Shown: one piece after another, positions 1-11,743 of the stretch | How positions within the stretch are numbered: the stretch's first letter is position 1 | Layout of the letters: every line of letters starts with the position of its first letter | Assembly (NCBI GenBank): GCA_022453515.1 | Contig: JAJNNY010000024.1 | Location: forward strand, 434,001 to 498,000 | Reading direction: 5' to 3' | Length of the DNA: 64,000 nt | From: Astrocystis sublimbata | Taxonomy: Eukaryota; Ascomycota; Sordariomycetes; Xylariales; Xylariaceae | Notes under the pieces: model-generated | The model's input: only the letters and a program-made list of their open reading frames with translations | Told to the model about the DNA's origin: nothing | The model's database searches: none | Position numbers and translations under genes: made by a program

Positions 1-801
1 AGGGGAAATATCATCACCTTGCTGAGATATCTGGCCAGACATGGAATGGAACTCGACTGGCAAGTTAAATGGCTCGGCCATTTCTTGCTTCTGCATCCTT
101 CCACTCCTTCGCACCACTACGTCGTCAGACATCAAGCTTGCCTAGCAATTGTTAGCCGTTCATTTGTGAAATTAGTAGTGACGAAGTTGCCAACTTACCC
201 GTTGGAAGTGTGCTCATCTGATGAGAATACTCAAGGGATAAGAAGTTTGTGTGACTAGCTTGCGCTAGACGAGCCCTGGTTCCGAGGAGGGATGGAGGCC
301 GACTCCCTGATTACCTAGGTACTTACTTACCTACTAGATATGGGCTGAGAAGGGCGAAGGCAATTTGATGGGATTCACATTTTGTAGTGTCTTGCTTGGT
401 AGAGCGTCTTATCTCGAACATATATTTTTTGATCTTGCTATCATAATGACAGTTGTTGTGCATATGTTGTTGTTCAACTTCAGACTCGAGCACAACTACA
501 AGATGGTTCGGGAGGGAAGTGAAGTTTAGGATGAAATGACAATTCTGATTGTTGGAGACTTGTTGAGCTGGCAGATGCCAGGTAGATCTCCGCACATGCG
601 TGAAGGACGGAGAGCACAGATCTATAAAGACCTGAGAGAGTAGAGAATCAGAGGTAGCTTCAATTTGACCAACTCACTCTTCATCTCATCTGCAAAAGTC
701 ATCAATTGGGGTATATATATCTATGTGAATACGCAATTGCTCTTGCATATATGCAATCCATCGCAAACCTCTGGGCTACCTCAGGCCATCCCGATTGGCA
801 C
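1..801. other. Intergenic, no gene recognised
   Basis: Left edge of the window up to the 3' end of FAF1. Only short unconvincing ORFs are present. An ACCTA/TAGGT motif cluster lies near 313-340, and a TATA-like ATAAAG is at about 624. Confidence 0.6.
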
Positions 802-1752
802 TCACCTCCTCCTCCTCTTCCCTAACGCGCCTCCACCTCTCCCTCTCCCTCCACCTGCCTCTATACTCGCAATATCTCTCTTCCCCAACTTTAGCATGCC
901 TCCATTCATCCTGCCCACAGCAGGGGCATCAATAGCCGACAACGCCCCCTTCCTGTTGCCCGTTCCTTTCTGCTTACCGCCTGCTAGCACACCACCAGGT
1001 CGCTCGAGAACGATGCCGTTTTCCTTGGCCTCACGCCGCCGCCTCGTCTCGCGGTCTTCGGCAGCTGCGTTGATGCCCTTCCGGTGCGACATGGGCATCT
1101 TCTCCTGCTTGTAGATGGACTTCTTCGACCCCAGCGCGGCAAGCCGCAGGTCCGTGGCCAAGTGTCTGTTGCGCCCCACGTGCTCCGTCGCATCGCCTGG
1201 GTCTTCTCCCCCCCTTCCACTGTGGCTGTTCTTGGCCGCGGCGGACGAGAAGAGGTGGCTCTCGGACAGCAGGCGCTGCAGCGCGAGATCGTTCCTCAGC
1301 AATGAAGGCGCGTCTTCGTCGGCTGTGCTGCTTGTTTTCCCCTTCTTGTTTGTAGATGATGACGACGATGCTGAGGGGTCGTTGGGAACGGGCGGCCGCG
1401 AGGAGAGCCAGGCGCGGCTCTCGCGCTTGTCGATGGTTTTGATGGTGGTGGTGTATGCGTCGGTGTGGGCTACGACTTCGACTTCGACGACGTCGTGGTC
1501 GCCGTCTTCCCCTTCATCTTCTGATAAGCCTCCCCAGGAGCCATCATCGTCCGAACCTTCGGGCTCGGACTCGGATGTGCGCGCGTCCTCGATCTCGGGT
1601 GCGGGTGTTGGTTGCGCAGTGGCAGGGACCAAGGGTTTGAACTGGGCCTCGAAGAACTTGGCTAGTTTCGCCTGAGCTTCTTCTGCGGGTATAGACGGCC
1701 CATCCGTGGCTTTCTGGGTGCGCGATTTGCGCTTCCCTAGGACCGTTGTCAT
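802..1752 (-). CDS. FAF1: FAF1-like 40S ribosome biogenesis protein
   Basis: Single-exon 316-residue protein. Yeast Faf1 and human C1orf131 are nucleolar factors needed for early 18S rRNA processing and 40S assembly. What is seen: a lysine-rich start, an N-terminal helix around KLAKFFEAQFKPL, a long acidic and serine-rich middle (about residues 55-90 and 125-145), and the conserved family signature KSIYKQEKMPMSHRKG at about residues 212-227. A Gly/Arg-rich C-terminus ends in KRRRR. Length and domain order fit filamentous fungal Faf1. The ATG at 1752 is the first in-frame start and precedes the conserved MTTVLGKRK. It is divergent from HIS6 with a 373 bp shared upstream region containing an ACCTAGGT cluster. 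I am confident of the family; the role comes from yeast. Confidence 0.85.
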   Translation of the reverse strand: MTTVLGKRKSRTQKATDGPSIPAEEAQAKLAKFFEAQFKPLVPATAQPTPAPEIEDARTSESEPEGSDDDGSWGGLSEDEGEDGDHDVVEVEVVAHTDAYTTTIKTIDKRESRAWLSSRPPVPNDPSASSSSSTNKKGKTSSTADEDAPSLLRNDLALQRLLSESHLFSSAAAKNSHSGRGGEDPGDATEHVGRNRHLATDLRLAALGSKKSIYKQEKMPMSHRKGINAAAEDRETRRRREAKENGIVLERPGGVLAGGKQKGTGNRKGALSAIDAPAVGRMNGGMLKLGKRDIASIEAGGGRGRGGGALGKRRRR

Positions 1753-2125
1753 TGTGCTGATATGGTTGAACTGTGACTCTCGCTCGGCGAGCTGAATAGT
1801 AAGGGAGGGTACCTAAAACCTAAGGATGGAGGTACCTCTAGGTGGCTATCTAGAAAATTATGTGGAGAACCTGTAGATACCTACCTAGGTAGGTAGGTAC
1901 CTAGCCGAGCTAGCTTGAGTACTTCCAAGCGTAGCCTTGCAGGACCCGCTCATAATGTCCAATCAAATGCTCCAATCACTCACAGCCCACGGAAGCGCCC
2001 CGCTATAGCCTTACAAGCGCTTGTACACCTAGCGACATCGCAACCACCCCACCACCATTTATAAGTTTATTTGCTTATGTACATCCACACGCCCAATTTC
2101 ACATCATCTGAACATAATACTGACG

Positions 2126-3089
2126 ATGACGCGTTTCAGGCCGTGTATAGACCTCCATGCAGGGCAGGTCAAGCAAATAGTGGGAGGCACCCTCGACAGC
2201 TCAACCTCCGCTCTCAAGACGAACTACGTCTCAAAACATCCCGCGGGGTACTATGCGGAACTCTACCGCCACAATGCGCTCGAGGGTGCCCATGTGATAA
2301 TGCTGGGACCCGGCAACGACGAGGCCGCGAGGGAGGCGTTGGCCGCTTGGCCGGGTCACCTCCAGGTTGGAGGCGGCATCAACGACAAGAATGCCGCGTT
2401 ATGGATCGATCACGGCGCAAGTAAGGTTAGTGGTCGCAAAGTCCTGGTTGTGCGATTGTTTCGCGGCTCATGTGTCGTGAAGGCCAAGGCTTCGGGGGTC
2501 ACCCGTTGAACAGGGACAATTGCTAAGCATGTCTCTATCGGTAGGTCATCATCACATCTTTTCTTTTCCCAGATGGCAAATTCAGCCAAGAGCGGCTCGA
2601 CGCCGTCCTGGCTGCTTTAGGCGGCGATAAGAACAGACTCGTCATCGACCTCAGCTGCAGGCGACAAGGTGATGACATCAAGTGGTTTGTGGCCATGAAC
2701 AAATGGCAGACCCTGACGGACATGGAAGTAACCGAAGGTGCGTGTGAGGCCTCTTTATGTAGAGCAAGGGCTTTTGTAACTGACCTTGTGGCGTACAAGA
2801 ATCCGTCAAGAGCTTAGAGCCCTACTGCTCCGAATTTCTCATCCACGCTGCAGACAACGAAGGCTTGCAGAAGGGTGTCGATGAGAAATTGGTCGAGAAA
2901 CTCGCCGCCTGGTGCAGCATACCTGTCACATATGCTGGCGGCGGGAGGAACCTGGAAGACCTCGAGCTCGTCAAGAGACTGAGTAATGGCCGGATAGACT
3001 TGACTATCGGAAGCGCCTTGGACTGCTTTGGTGGAACTGGAGTCAGATTCGACGACTGCGTCAAATGGAATAACGGACAAGCACCTTAA
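2126..3089 (+). CDS. HIS6: Histidine biosynthesis isomerase (ProFAR isomerase, HisA type)
   Basis: Exons 2126-2425, 2545-2737 and 2800-3089 give 260 residues, almost the yeast His6 length. The enzyme catalyses the Amadori isomerisation of ProFAR to PRFAR, the fourth step of histidine synthesis, on a TIM barrel. Visible signatures are the phosphate-binding KQIVGGTL near the start, [10 protein letters not shown], the VIDLSCR strand, [20 protein letters not shown] and TYAGGGRN. Intron 1 uses a GTTAGT donor. It restores the conserved [11 protein letters not shown] junction, whereas reading through would give a spurious early stop after about 127 residues. Intron 2 (62 bp) ends in AAG instead of the usual CAG/TAG, and this junction restores [10 protein letters not shown]. 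It is divergent from FAF1 and convergent with coronin, 207 bp between stops. Confidence 0.93.
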
Positions 3090-3296
3090 TCACAGCCAGA
3101 GAACATCCAATTTAATGGTTTTGGTTCCCAAAAAGAAAAGGTGAATAGGGTACCGATTTTTGCTAAATATACCTAAACCGTGGGGTAATCCGTTGAAGCG
3201 TGAACGTTCCAATCAAACATACGTACAGGCTTCGTTTCGTCGTCATTTCATCGGCTACGCTCTCCCAAAGCAGACGGCCGTCCGTGCCCTACCTCA

Positions 3297-5499
3297 CTAC
3301 GATCTGTACTCTTCCAGCTCCAACTCCAGTTGTCGGATACGTTCATTCTGGTCCGTGGACCCGGAGCCCACTCGTTTCTTTAGCGAATCCACCTCGGCAG
3401 TGAGACGTTCGATATGTTGGCTTTGCGTGTTCAACATCTTGTTCTGCGTTTCCAGCAGCAGCTTGATTTGATCGAGCGTAGCATCCGCACCAGAACCACC
3501 TGAGCTGGCTCCTGTGGGTGCCGAGGCTGTTGGCGTCTGGGACTTGACAGGCGAAGCAGGCTTTGGTGGTGGTGCAGAGGTGGTTTTCGTGGGCGAAGGG
3601 GCTTTCGTAACATTTTGCTGCGAAGGTCTGGACACGTCATCGAAGCTCGATGGTTCCTCTACGTCATCGTCCTTGTCTTCATACTTGGAAGCCATTGCTG
3701 CCATTGAGCTCTGCTGATCCTTGATGGAGGGGGTGGAGCGGATGGCAACGGGGGCCAGAGTAGACTCCGGAGCTTTCTTGGGAGCGGGAGCCACAGCTGT
3801 GGCGGGAGCGGGAGAGGGAGGCTTGTAGTCGGATGCTACCTCGACAGGTGCGGTGCCTTCATAGATACTTTCAAAATCGATCTTGGACGGAGCCGCACTC
3901 TTACCTGCTATCCATTCCTGAGCAGTGACAGCCGGCTTTACACCAACACAAGGCGGGTAGATGTCAGATTGAAAGGTCTCAGCTCGCCGAGGAACCGTGA
4001 AGGAGATGGGTTCAATATATGTATCATTGACGGTTTTGTAAGCCCGCATCACCTCGTTCTCATGAACCTGTGAGTGGTTAGGATGAAAGTACCAGCTCGG
4101 TCCAGGTTACTCATCACTTACGTTAACGCCACGCTTAGGCAGGAATGCAAGGCCACGTTGCGGGTCTGGGGATTTATATTCGGAGAGAAACTCAAACTTG
4201 TCATTCTCATATTCAAAGTATCGGATATTGCCGTCACTGAAAATCAAATTAGAGACCAATAAACAGGATCAAGGCGAGTGGAAACAAAAGCTGACCCTTT
4301 CCCAGCAAGGTAGAGGCAGTTGGAGCCGTCATCTAATTCAACAGGTCAGCATTACCCCTTGAAGTGAATCAATGAGAGAGGGAGAGAGGGAGAGAAAGAG
4401 AGAAGCATACCCCAGAACGGCATGCAGACACCGGAGATGCTGTCAAGTACTGTAAAGCCGCCTATGGGATTGGGGTTGCCTGGTTCCCACAAGGCAAGCT
4501 GTCGGTCGCTCATGCGGGAGAAACCGGTGGTGGCGACTCGGTTGTGCGAACCGAGCCAGACGGCTCGGCTGTTCTTGGCTCCCTCATGGCCCGGGCTCTC
4601 ATGCGTAGGCCTCTCTTGGCGGACATCCCAAACGCGCAGCTTCTTGTCCCTCGACGTCGTGGCCAACATGGTTCCGTCAGCATTCCAGGACAAGCTCTGG
4701 ACAATGTCGGGGTGCTTGAGGGAGTGAACGGTGGACCCGGCACCGATATCCCAGAGCCTGATGGTCAGATCTCCCGAGGCGGAAGCGAGGATGTTTTCGG
4801 CGGCCGGGTTGAAGAGGACTTGGCCTACTTTTCGCGAATGGCCCTTCAGCTGGGCGACGGGTGAGACATCAGCAGGCTCTTCGGAATCGGTAAGAAGACT
4901 GAAGCCCAGGGGCACCTGCCAGAGCATGATCTTGGCATCGTCGGAACCGGAAGCGATTATGCGATCATTGAAAGGGTTCCTAGAGAGGAGAGAGGTCAGA
5001 GATGATTTTGGGGTGATGGACGGGGCAAGGCGTCGCGTGCGCACCAGTCGGTGTCGAGGACGGCTGCGGTATGGCCTCGAAAAAGGGGTATCACGTCGGG
5101 AAGCTTGCCACGCTCTGACAACGGGATGACGGCAAAAGCCCCGCCTCCGCTGGCTTCCCAATTGACCGAGAGGTACTCGGGATTGGCCTGTCGCGATACG
5201 GTCCGGGTTAGCAAATGCCCTTTGTGGTGATGCGGTACCGCGGTGTCGTGGTGTCGCGGTTGCGCGCTCCAGACCCGAGCTTGGACAGAGGGTGTAAGGG
5301 TGGACGGTCGAGAGAACCGACCTTGACCAGGTTCGTGTCCCAGGCATTCCTGCTGATGCGTAGATTGTCGTAGCAGAACTCCTTGCGCGTCGATTTCCCG
5401 AACACGTGCCCTGGGTCAGAGGTTAGCCGAGCTGGCGGGATCGGTGAGGCTGGGCTACGGCGTACGGTACTTGGACGCGCGAACGAAGCGACCAGACAT
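3297..5499 (-). CDS. CRN1: Coronin, actin-binding WD40 protein
   Basis: Seven exons on the minus strand: 5466-5499, 5322-5410, 5045-5187, 4411-4979, 4296-4332, 4122-4236 and 3297-4067, giving 585 residues. Coronins bind F-actin and the Arp2/3 complex at cortical patches. The diagnostic N-terminus MSGRFVRASKYRHVFG is rebuilt by the first splice. WD repeats follow (SGSDDAKIMLWQVP, SASGDLTIRLWDI, TSRDKKLRVWDV), then the coronin C-terminal extension (DGNIRYFEYENDKF, GLAFLPKRGVNV, Y-V-EPISFTVPRR). A Pro/Ala/Ser-rich linker (about residues 410-530) and a C-terminal coiled coil (about residues 540-583, LLLETQNKMLNTQSQ...) complete it. Introns 2 and 5 use weak donors (GTCGGT, GTCAGC). Intron 4 carries a purine (GA) microsatellite at 4373-4404. 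Confidence is high; the small exon 5 (37 nt) is needed to keep the frame. Confidence 0.93.
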
Positions 5500-6445
5500 G
5501 CTTGCAAAATGTTCGAGCGAATGGGGGGGGGCTGAAGAGGAGGCCGGTGTGGCGAGGATGTTCTCGCGGCGCAGAGGGCAGATGGCGAGCCAGTCGCAAG
5601 ATGGCGCAAAAGGTGCTCGAGCTTCGAATCCGCTGCCTGAGAAGGACGATCGATGGCAGTGTTGAAGAAGTACTGGCCTCTCGCAGCTGGGGTTGGTAAG
5701 GTAAGGTTACAACTTACCACTACAGTCAGTAACTACCTTAGGTACTACCTACCTGTAGTAAGGTTACCGTTAGCTACCTCGCCTGCCTGACATCTGGTAC
5801 GTACCTCCAAGTACCCTAGCTCGGCTTGGCAGGCACCTCAACGAACTTGGAAAATTGGGTGGGTCTCATGCGCCGTCGCCTCTGATCACCCCCTGAACCT
5901 GGAAGCAGGTGGTCCACTACCCGTTTCTTAGGGGTGAGGCGCAGAGACGACGACAAGTTCCTGCGGGTTCCTGTAGCTTGGTTGCTGGGGCTACTGCTGC
6001 AGTACTGTACGTGATTCCGTCCCGTCCTAGACTCCAAGGTACATGCATATACATGTACGAGTACGCATTGACGCTAGCGTACGCAATCAGTGGCTTCCAA
6101 TTGCAGATCAGGCAGATCAGTCAGTTCACCACCAGCTGGAACCATCACAGCATTTTGACAACACCATCGACAGGTAGGTGCATGGGTGGTATCATCAGTG
6201 CACCAGAGCCTGAATCATGTGAGAGAAATCCGGCATTCTCGACGCAGCTTTCCATATATAGCACTATCTGGATCACCTAAATTCTTCTGTGTAGGTACAT
6301 AAGAGGTGCACACCAGGTTAAGGTCCTGGAACTGAAGCGAGTCACATCGACCGAAAACCAACAAATAGGTGACCCAACCCCCAGCTTCAATACACGTCCA
6401 AAATGCCGGTTCTCGGCGACTCGAAAAGCCGGGCAACCAAGCTCT
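5500..6445. other. Intergenic: coronin upstream and SnoaL-like 3' side
   Basis: About 0.95 kb with no supported gene. It holds a cluster of ACCTACC/TAGGTA motifs at about 5735-5795. The remaining ORFs are short and without recognisable domains. Confidence 0.55.
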
Positions 6446-7176
6446 TTAAGACGCGGTTGTCGTCGAATTCAGCTTGAAACACTTGTCCGTTGGAACTCTC
6501 TCGCCTTGGTCCCACTGGGCGATGTGTTAGTTGGCAGCATCCCGATAGATGTAAGATTCGAGGCACGTACGTGTTCATGGACACAACCATCAACCCACTT
6601 CCAGCGGTCGACGTTCCCGTATTGCGCGTACGACATGTTCGTACTAGCATCGAAGCACCAACCCGTGTTCTGCTCGCTGCCGAGCTTGTTGCCGCTGCAG
6701 AACAGAGGCCAGATCGTGTTGGGGCCACTCTGGCTGTGCAACATATAAAGTCAGACTTTCGTCGTTGGACTAGGACCTGCGAAGCTCTTGCACGCTCAGG
6801 TAATAAAGTCGTTGGTGAGGTTCGCATTGGTGATCACTTACTAGCCAGGATGGTGTTGCTGTATGGTCGTCAGTAAGGGTTGTGCCTCGATACTCGCACA
6901 GATCTGGCCACTCACAATATAGGCCGAATCGATCAACGAGAACATCTTCCTTGGGTCTCCATCGACCACAAATGCCCGATAGAAATCGTACGCTCGCTGC
7001 GCCGTCTCCTCGACGGAGACTGTGGGATCGGGCTGACAAATAGCCGGCGGTTGGCTCAAGCTGCACAGATTCTCCCTCTTATAGAATGGTTCGCTGCGTA
7101 GGGACACACCTCTGGCCGGGAGGGCCAGGCCAAGGGGGGCCAAGACAGCAGTAACGAAGATAATAGACAGCTGCAT
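6446..7176 (-). CDS. Secreted SnoaL-like (NTF2-fold) protein
   Basis: Exons 6916-7176, 6842-6858 (a 17-nt micro-exon), 6571-6733 and 6446-6514 give 169 residues. A classical signal peptide is visible: MQLSIIFVTAVLAPLGLALPARG, with a hydrophobic core and Ala-x-Ala-like end. The mature part has AYDFYRAFVVDGDP and, rebuilt only by splicing in the micro-exon, the motif SAYIQHHPGY. That resembles the YIQHNP motif of SnoaL-like aldol-condensation proteins. The rest (GPNTIWPLFCSG, WKWVDGCVHEHWDQGE) supports a small alpha+beta barrel with two Cys that could pair. Intron 3 has a perfect CTAAC branch site. Enzymatic function is unknown; members range from cyclases to non-catalytic proteins. The start at 7176 is chosen because it begins exactly at the signal peptide, although an upstream in-frame ATG exists at 7239. 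Confidence 0.75.
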
Positions 7177-8836
7177 TTTCGATGGTGGTGAGCGCGGATG
7201 GGAAAGAGAGCAGCTACCTTCCCATTCCAAGGGCGGCACACATTGTCTAAATACCTTTTGGCTCGGGGCTACGAAGTACTCTCAAGGCGCGCCAATGTTC
7301 ATCCCATGAACGAGGGGCAGGCAGTACGTGAAACCAGGCTTAATTGACAGGCCTTGACAGGCCCGGGATTGTGGTTGATTTAGCCACGTTGATTTTCAAT
7401 ATACATCAATCTATCTGACTACCCGAATGAAACCTGAGCCGGGAGGTGACGTGAAATGCACACGCTAATCTGAATGCTGCTTGACAGGTGAACCGGGATT
7501 ACATGTTCAATTTAGTGGACCTCCTTACCGATGCAGCAGGTGCATTTGGGGAACGTCTGCAGGAGATAAACATCATCATGCATAGTCTTACAAATGATGA
7601 GCAGCGGAGTGATTGTCGGGGGACAGCTTAAAAAGACATCGCGCGATGGATGTTTGAGCCAGGCATCCAGGCATGCCAGGTCGCCAGGTCAAACAAAACA
7701 CGCGCTAATTTTACTCTTGGGCCAGGTTGGGTGCAAGGTTCTTCGGCAGATGCTGCTGAGCTTTTGTTCACAGAGACAGCAACAGAGCAATTTTGATACG
7801 TCAGCAAAGCCAACAATTCTATGATGGAGTGTAACAATGTCAGAGTTGGCAAATGGCGGAGGAGTATAATATTGCGAAAATACTGGGCGTAGATGACGAA
7901 CTGCGACACTGGCATCAGCAGTCAGAACGAGCAACGGATTTCGATTTCGAAGCTCCAGATGAAGTTTTGTCTGAAAATGAAATATTCCAAGAAACCGAGT
8001 CACTCATCACAGCCCCTTCTATCAGTTCCTCGTGAGTTTTCGAGGTGGATATATGCCAGATGAATGAGATGCTCCCATCCGTCGCCCACGAATGACGACT
8101 TCATAGTAATAGGCATCCATCGCCATCGATCACCATTCCGATCTTTGGAAGCTTTCATTGTTTAGTAGGAGGTGGCCAATACTACTACTCCCTTAGGTAA
8201 GGTAGGTATGCTTACTAAGTTGTCAGCCAGTCACTGTAGCTCAGACCTTGTAGTGTATCATTGTAGCAATCCGCATGTAAGGCAGGATAAAATCAGTCTT
8301 GATTGTCATTTTGCAAAATCCTCAACTTCTACGATGATGTCATCAATTTTTCACATTACTAGGTATCAGGCGCCGGGCAAGCCTTCGTTGAAAACTCTTT
8401 ACTAAACGGCAAGTTAGTGGGTGCATAGGGTTGACGAGAAGGTCGCCCAATGGCTTACATGCATGATGCATGCTAGTGTTTACTTAAGTAGGTACCTACC
8501 TAGGAAAGTGCCTACCTGTACCTAGTTAAGTATATCTAGGTAGGTACTTACGTACAGGACGCGTTCGAAAGTTCGCCGCTAAACCTATTCGGGGCACTCA
8601 TCTATTGTTTCTCTAATCTCTAATTACTTCAAGGACCTACCTAGGTACATGTAGGTAGCCTGTAGGCATAGCAACATTTGAAGGCTGCAACTTGCTAAAT
8701 CTCAAGGTTACCTAGACAGCGACGACAGCGGCCAGCTTCCATCCAGACACCCTGCCTCAGGTCCTGCCTCAGGTAGTTTCTTTCCGCTCCCCGCCTTCGA
8801 GAGTCTGCCATCGCCACAACAAAGCAGTCTTTCAAC
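7177..8836. other. Intergenic, promoter side of POB3
   Basis: About 1.66 kb without a supported gene. A 60-residue acidic ORF at 7853-8035 has no recognisable domain. Dense ACCTAGGT-type palindromic motifs lie at about 8195-8210, 8480-8560 and 8630-8665, just upstream of POB3. Confidence 0.5.
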
Positions 8837-10689
8837 ATGGCGGCCATGTGAGTACCGGCGAACGCGCAATGTATGGAACGCGCGCGTCGCAGTCGCTGAC
8901 CTCTCCCTCTCTCTCCCAACAGCGAGCAATTCGATAATATCCACCTCGACCTGTCCAAGGAATCCGGAAAGTGCAGATTCGCCGAGAATGGCCTGGGCTG
9001 GAAACCCGCCTCGGGCGGCAACACCTTCACCCTCGACCGCGGCGACATCGTCTCCGCCCAGTGGAGCCGCGCCGCCAAGGGCTTCGAAGTCAAGATCCTG
9101 AAGCGCTCCTCCGACCTCGTCCTTCTCGACGGCTTCCAGCAGGAGGACCTGGAGCGACTGGCCAAGCTGTTCAAGCTCTGGTACAGCATCAACCTCGAGT
9201 CCAAGGAGCATGCCCTCCGAGGCTGGAACTGGGGCAAGGCCGAGCTAAGCAAGGCCGAGCTGGTCTTCAACGTCCAGAACAAGCCCTCTTTTGAGATCCC
9301 TTTCACCGAGATATCGAATACCAACCTCGCTGGCCGTAACGAGGTGTCCATCGAATTCGCACCCTCCAACGAGGATGACACGGGCACCAACGGTCATCTG
9401 GGAGGCGCGAGAGGACGGGGCAAGAAGTCTGGCGCCGGAAAGGACCAGCTCGTCGAGATGCGCTTTTACATCCCCGGCACCACCACCCGCAAGGAGACCG
9501 AGGGAGAGGAAGCAGGCAGCGACGCCGAGCAAGAAGAGAAGAACGCCGCCACCTTGTTCTACGAAACCCTCATGGACAAAGCTGAGATTGGCGAGACTGC
9601 CGGCGATGCTATTGCTACCTTCCTCGAGGTCCTCCACCTGACACCACGGTGCGCTACCCCATCAATCCCATCCTCCGAATCCCCTCAGAACTGACTTGTT
9701 TTTTGCTCTGATTTAGTGGACGATTCGATATCGACATGTACGAGTCCTCGTTCCGCCTGCGCGGCAAAACATACGATTACAAGATTCAATACGATGCTAT
9801 CAAGAAGTTTATGGTGCTTCCCAAGCCGGACGAACTGCACTTCATGCTCTGCCTTGGCTTAGATCCGCCCCTCCGCCAGGGCCAGACCAGATATCCCTTC
9901 GTCGTCATGCAGGCCAAGAAGGATGAGGAGGTCACAATCGACCTCAACCTAACCGACGAGGAGCTAAGCAAGAAGTACAACGGGAAGCTCGACGCCCACT
10001 ATGAGCAGCCGCTGCACCAAGTCATCACTTACATCTTCAAAGGCCTCGCCAACAAGAAAATAACATCGCCCGCCAAGGACTTCATGACGCACCGACAGCA
10101 GTACGGTATCAAATGCTCCATCAAGGCGGCCGAGGGATTCTTGTACTGCCTGGAGAAGGCCTTCATGTTCGTGCCAAAGCCTGCTACGTACATATCCTAT
10201 GACCAGACAGCCTCGATCACGTTCTCGCGTGTCAGCGGTGCCGTCTCGGCACTCTCCACCTTCGACATCTCAGTGGTGATGAAGAGTGGGCCATCACACC
10301 AGTTCAGTAACATCAACAGAGAAGATCTAAAGGCCTTAGAAGACTTCTTCAAGCTCAAAGGTCTCCGCGTTAAGAACGAGGTCGACGAAGAGGCCAATAT
10401 GCTGGCGGCGGCGCTCCGCCAGGAAGCCATGGACGACTCTGAAGAGGAGGTCGTTGGCGCCGGAGCCGACCGTGGATCCGCGGACGAGGATGAGGAGTCC
10501 GTCGACGAGGATTTCAGGGCCGAGAGTGAGAGTGACGTGGCAGAGGAGTATGACTCGGCCCACGAGTCGGACGGCTCCGGCAGCGACGAGAGCGGCGTCG
10601 AAGGCGATGACAAGGACGAAGAAATGGCCGACGATGACGATGACGAGGAAGCAGAGAAGCCCAAGGCTAAGAAGGCAAAGACAAAATAA
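8837..10689 (+). CDS. POB3: FACT complex subunit Pob3 (SSRP1 family)
   Basis: Exons 8837-8847 (11 nt: start codon plus three residues), 8923-9648 and 9717-10689 give 569 residues. Pob3 pairs with Spt16 in FACT, the histone chaperone that reorganises nucleosomes during transcription and replication. Seen in order: the N-terminal PH-like domain starting MAAIEQFDNIHLDLSKESGKCRF, the structure-specific recognition region (ISNTNLAGRNEVSIEF ... FDIDMYESSFRLRGKTYDYKI, YDAIKKFMVLPKPDELHFMLCLGLDPPLRQGQTRYPF), the Rtt106-like second PH domain (about residues 330-445), and a highly acidic C-terminal tail (about 465-560) ending in a KPKAKKAKTK nuclear-signal-like stretch. There is no HMG box, as expected for fungi, where Nhp6 supplies it. 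The ATG at 8837 with donor GTGAGT gives the conserved N-terminus. Confidence 0.95.
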
Positions 10690-11743
10690 AGTGATTCGGG
10701 TGGTGTCGTCAAAGGGCTTGATTTCTTTTTATTTTCCCTACCCAGTGGTTGTTGGTCTTAAGCACGGGTGTCCACTGTTTTCCGGGTTGGTAAAACACGG
10801 CGTTGGGGAGTCAGAGTCACTTCTGGTGACAATCCATTAGGTCGAGTATAGGTGATCACCGTTGTATCTTATAATATGCAGAGGGGGATCTAGGATGATG
10901 CTCCTTGCGTATTCTGCGTTAAAGATAAGAAGCCGTAGCAAATACCTGAAATCATGGACAAGAATGTTGTTATGAATTTGACAGACTCTTGGTTCAGACC
11001 CAGATCTATTACACAAGTCACACGCCCATCACCATCTCACTTGTTGCCCATTAAAATGAAGGCTGACCCAGCGAGTAAGGTACTTACTTATTCATCGAGG
11101 GGTCATGGCTGTTCTGGCTTACCCCCACCGTGGTGGAGAAACGTTAAACAAACTAGATCCCTTACCAACGGGGATGCATTGAGTCTAAGGACGCCTCTCG
11201 CAACTAAAAGGTGCAATGTCACTGATGATCAATCAATCCACCGAGTAGAAAACAGCCCACAATAGAAGTAAAGATGTTTTGTAATTACCAATCAACCCTA
11301 TAATGAAGTACAAAGAAACAACAGAAGCTTATAAAATGAAAAAGTTGAGCCGAAACTTCCATCTCATCATGCAACCCATGCAACCTGCCGATCAACCAAA
11401 GCATTCTCCCCTTCCGCTTTTCGCCGTCTCAGGAGCTCCAATTCCACCAGCAAAACAAATGCATCCATCAATCAGTTGACATAAAAGAAAAGTGAGTCTC
11501 GAACGAGGGGGGAAAAGATAGCCCAGCTCCCCTTTCACTCCACACGACAAAGTTATAAGTGAACTCTCGGGAACACGTCGGAAAGAGAGTAAGTAACAAA
11601 CAATTGGGGGGAAATGAGAACTCCAGTCTCTTATGCACGAATTGCATCCAGGCATGACATTTCGTGTACCCGTATCATGATGCTTCTTCAAATGACCTCG
11701 TGATCCATTAATCATGAACAGAAGCGAAGTCAGAAGGCACAGC
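10690..11743. other. Intergenic between convergent POB3 and BUD4
   Basis: About 1.05 kb between two 3' ends. No gene, repeat or RNA recognised; it probably contains both 3' UTRs. Confidence 0.6.

Noticed and set aside
1115..1675. 186-codon ORF opposite FAF1
   Set aside because: Shadow of the acidic and serine-rich FAF1 reading frame; Ser-rich mirror composition and no domain.
7853..8035. 60-codon acidic ORF
   Set aside because: Too short without homology, splice sites or a recognisable motif to call as a gene.
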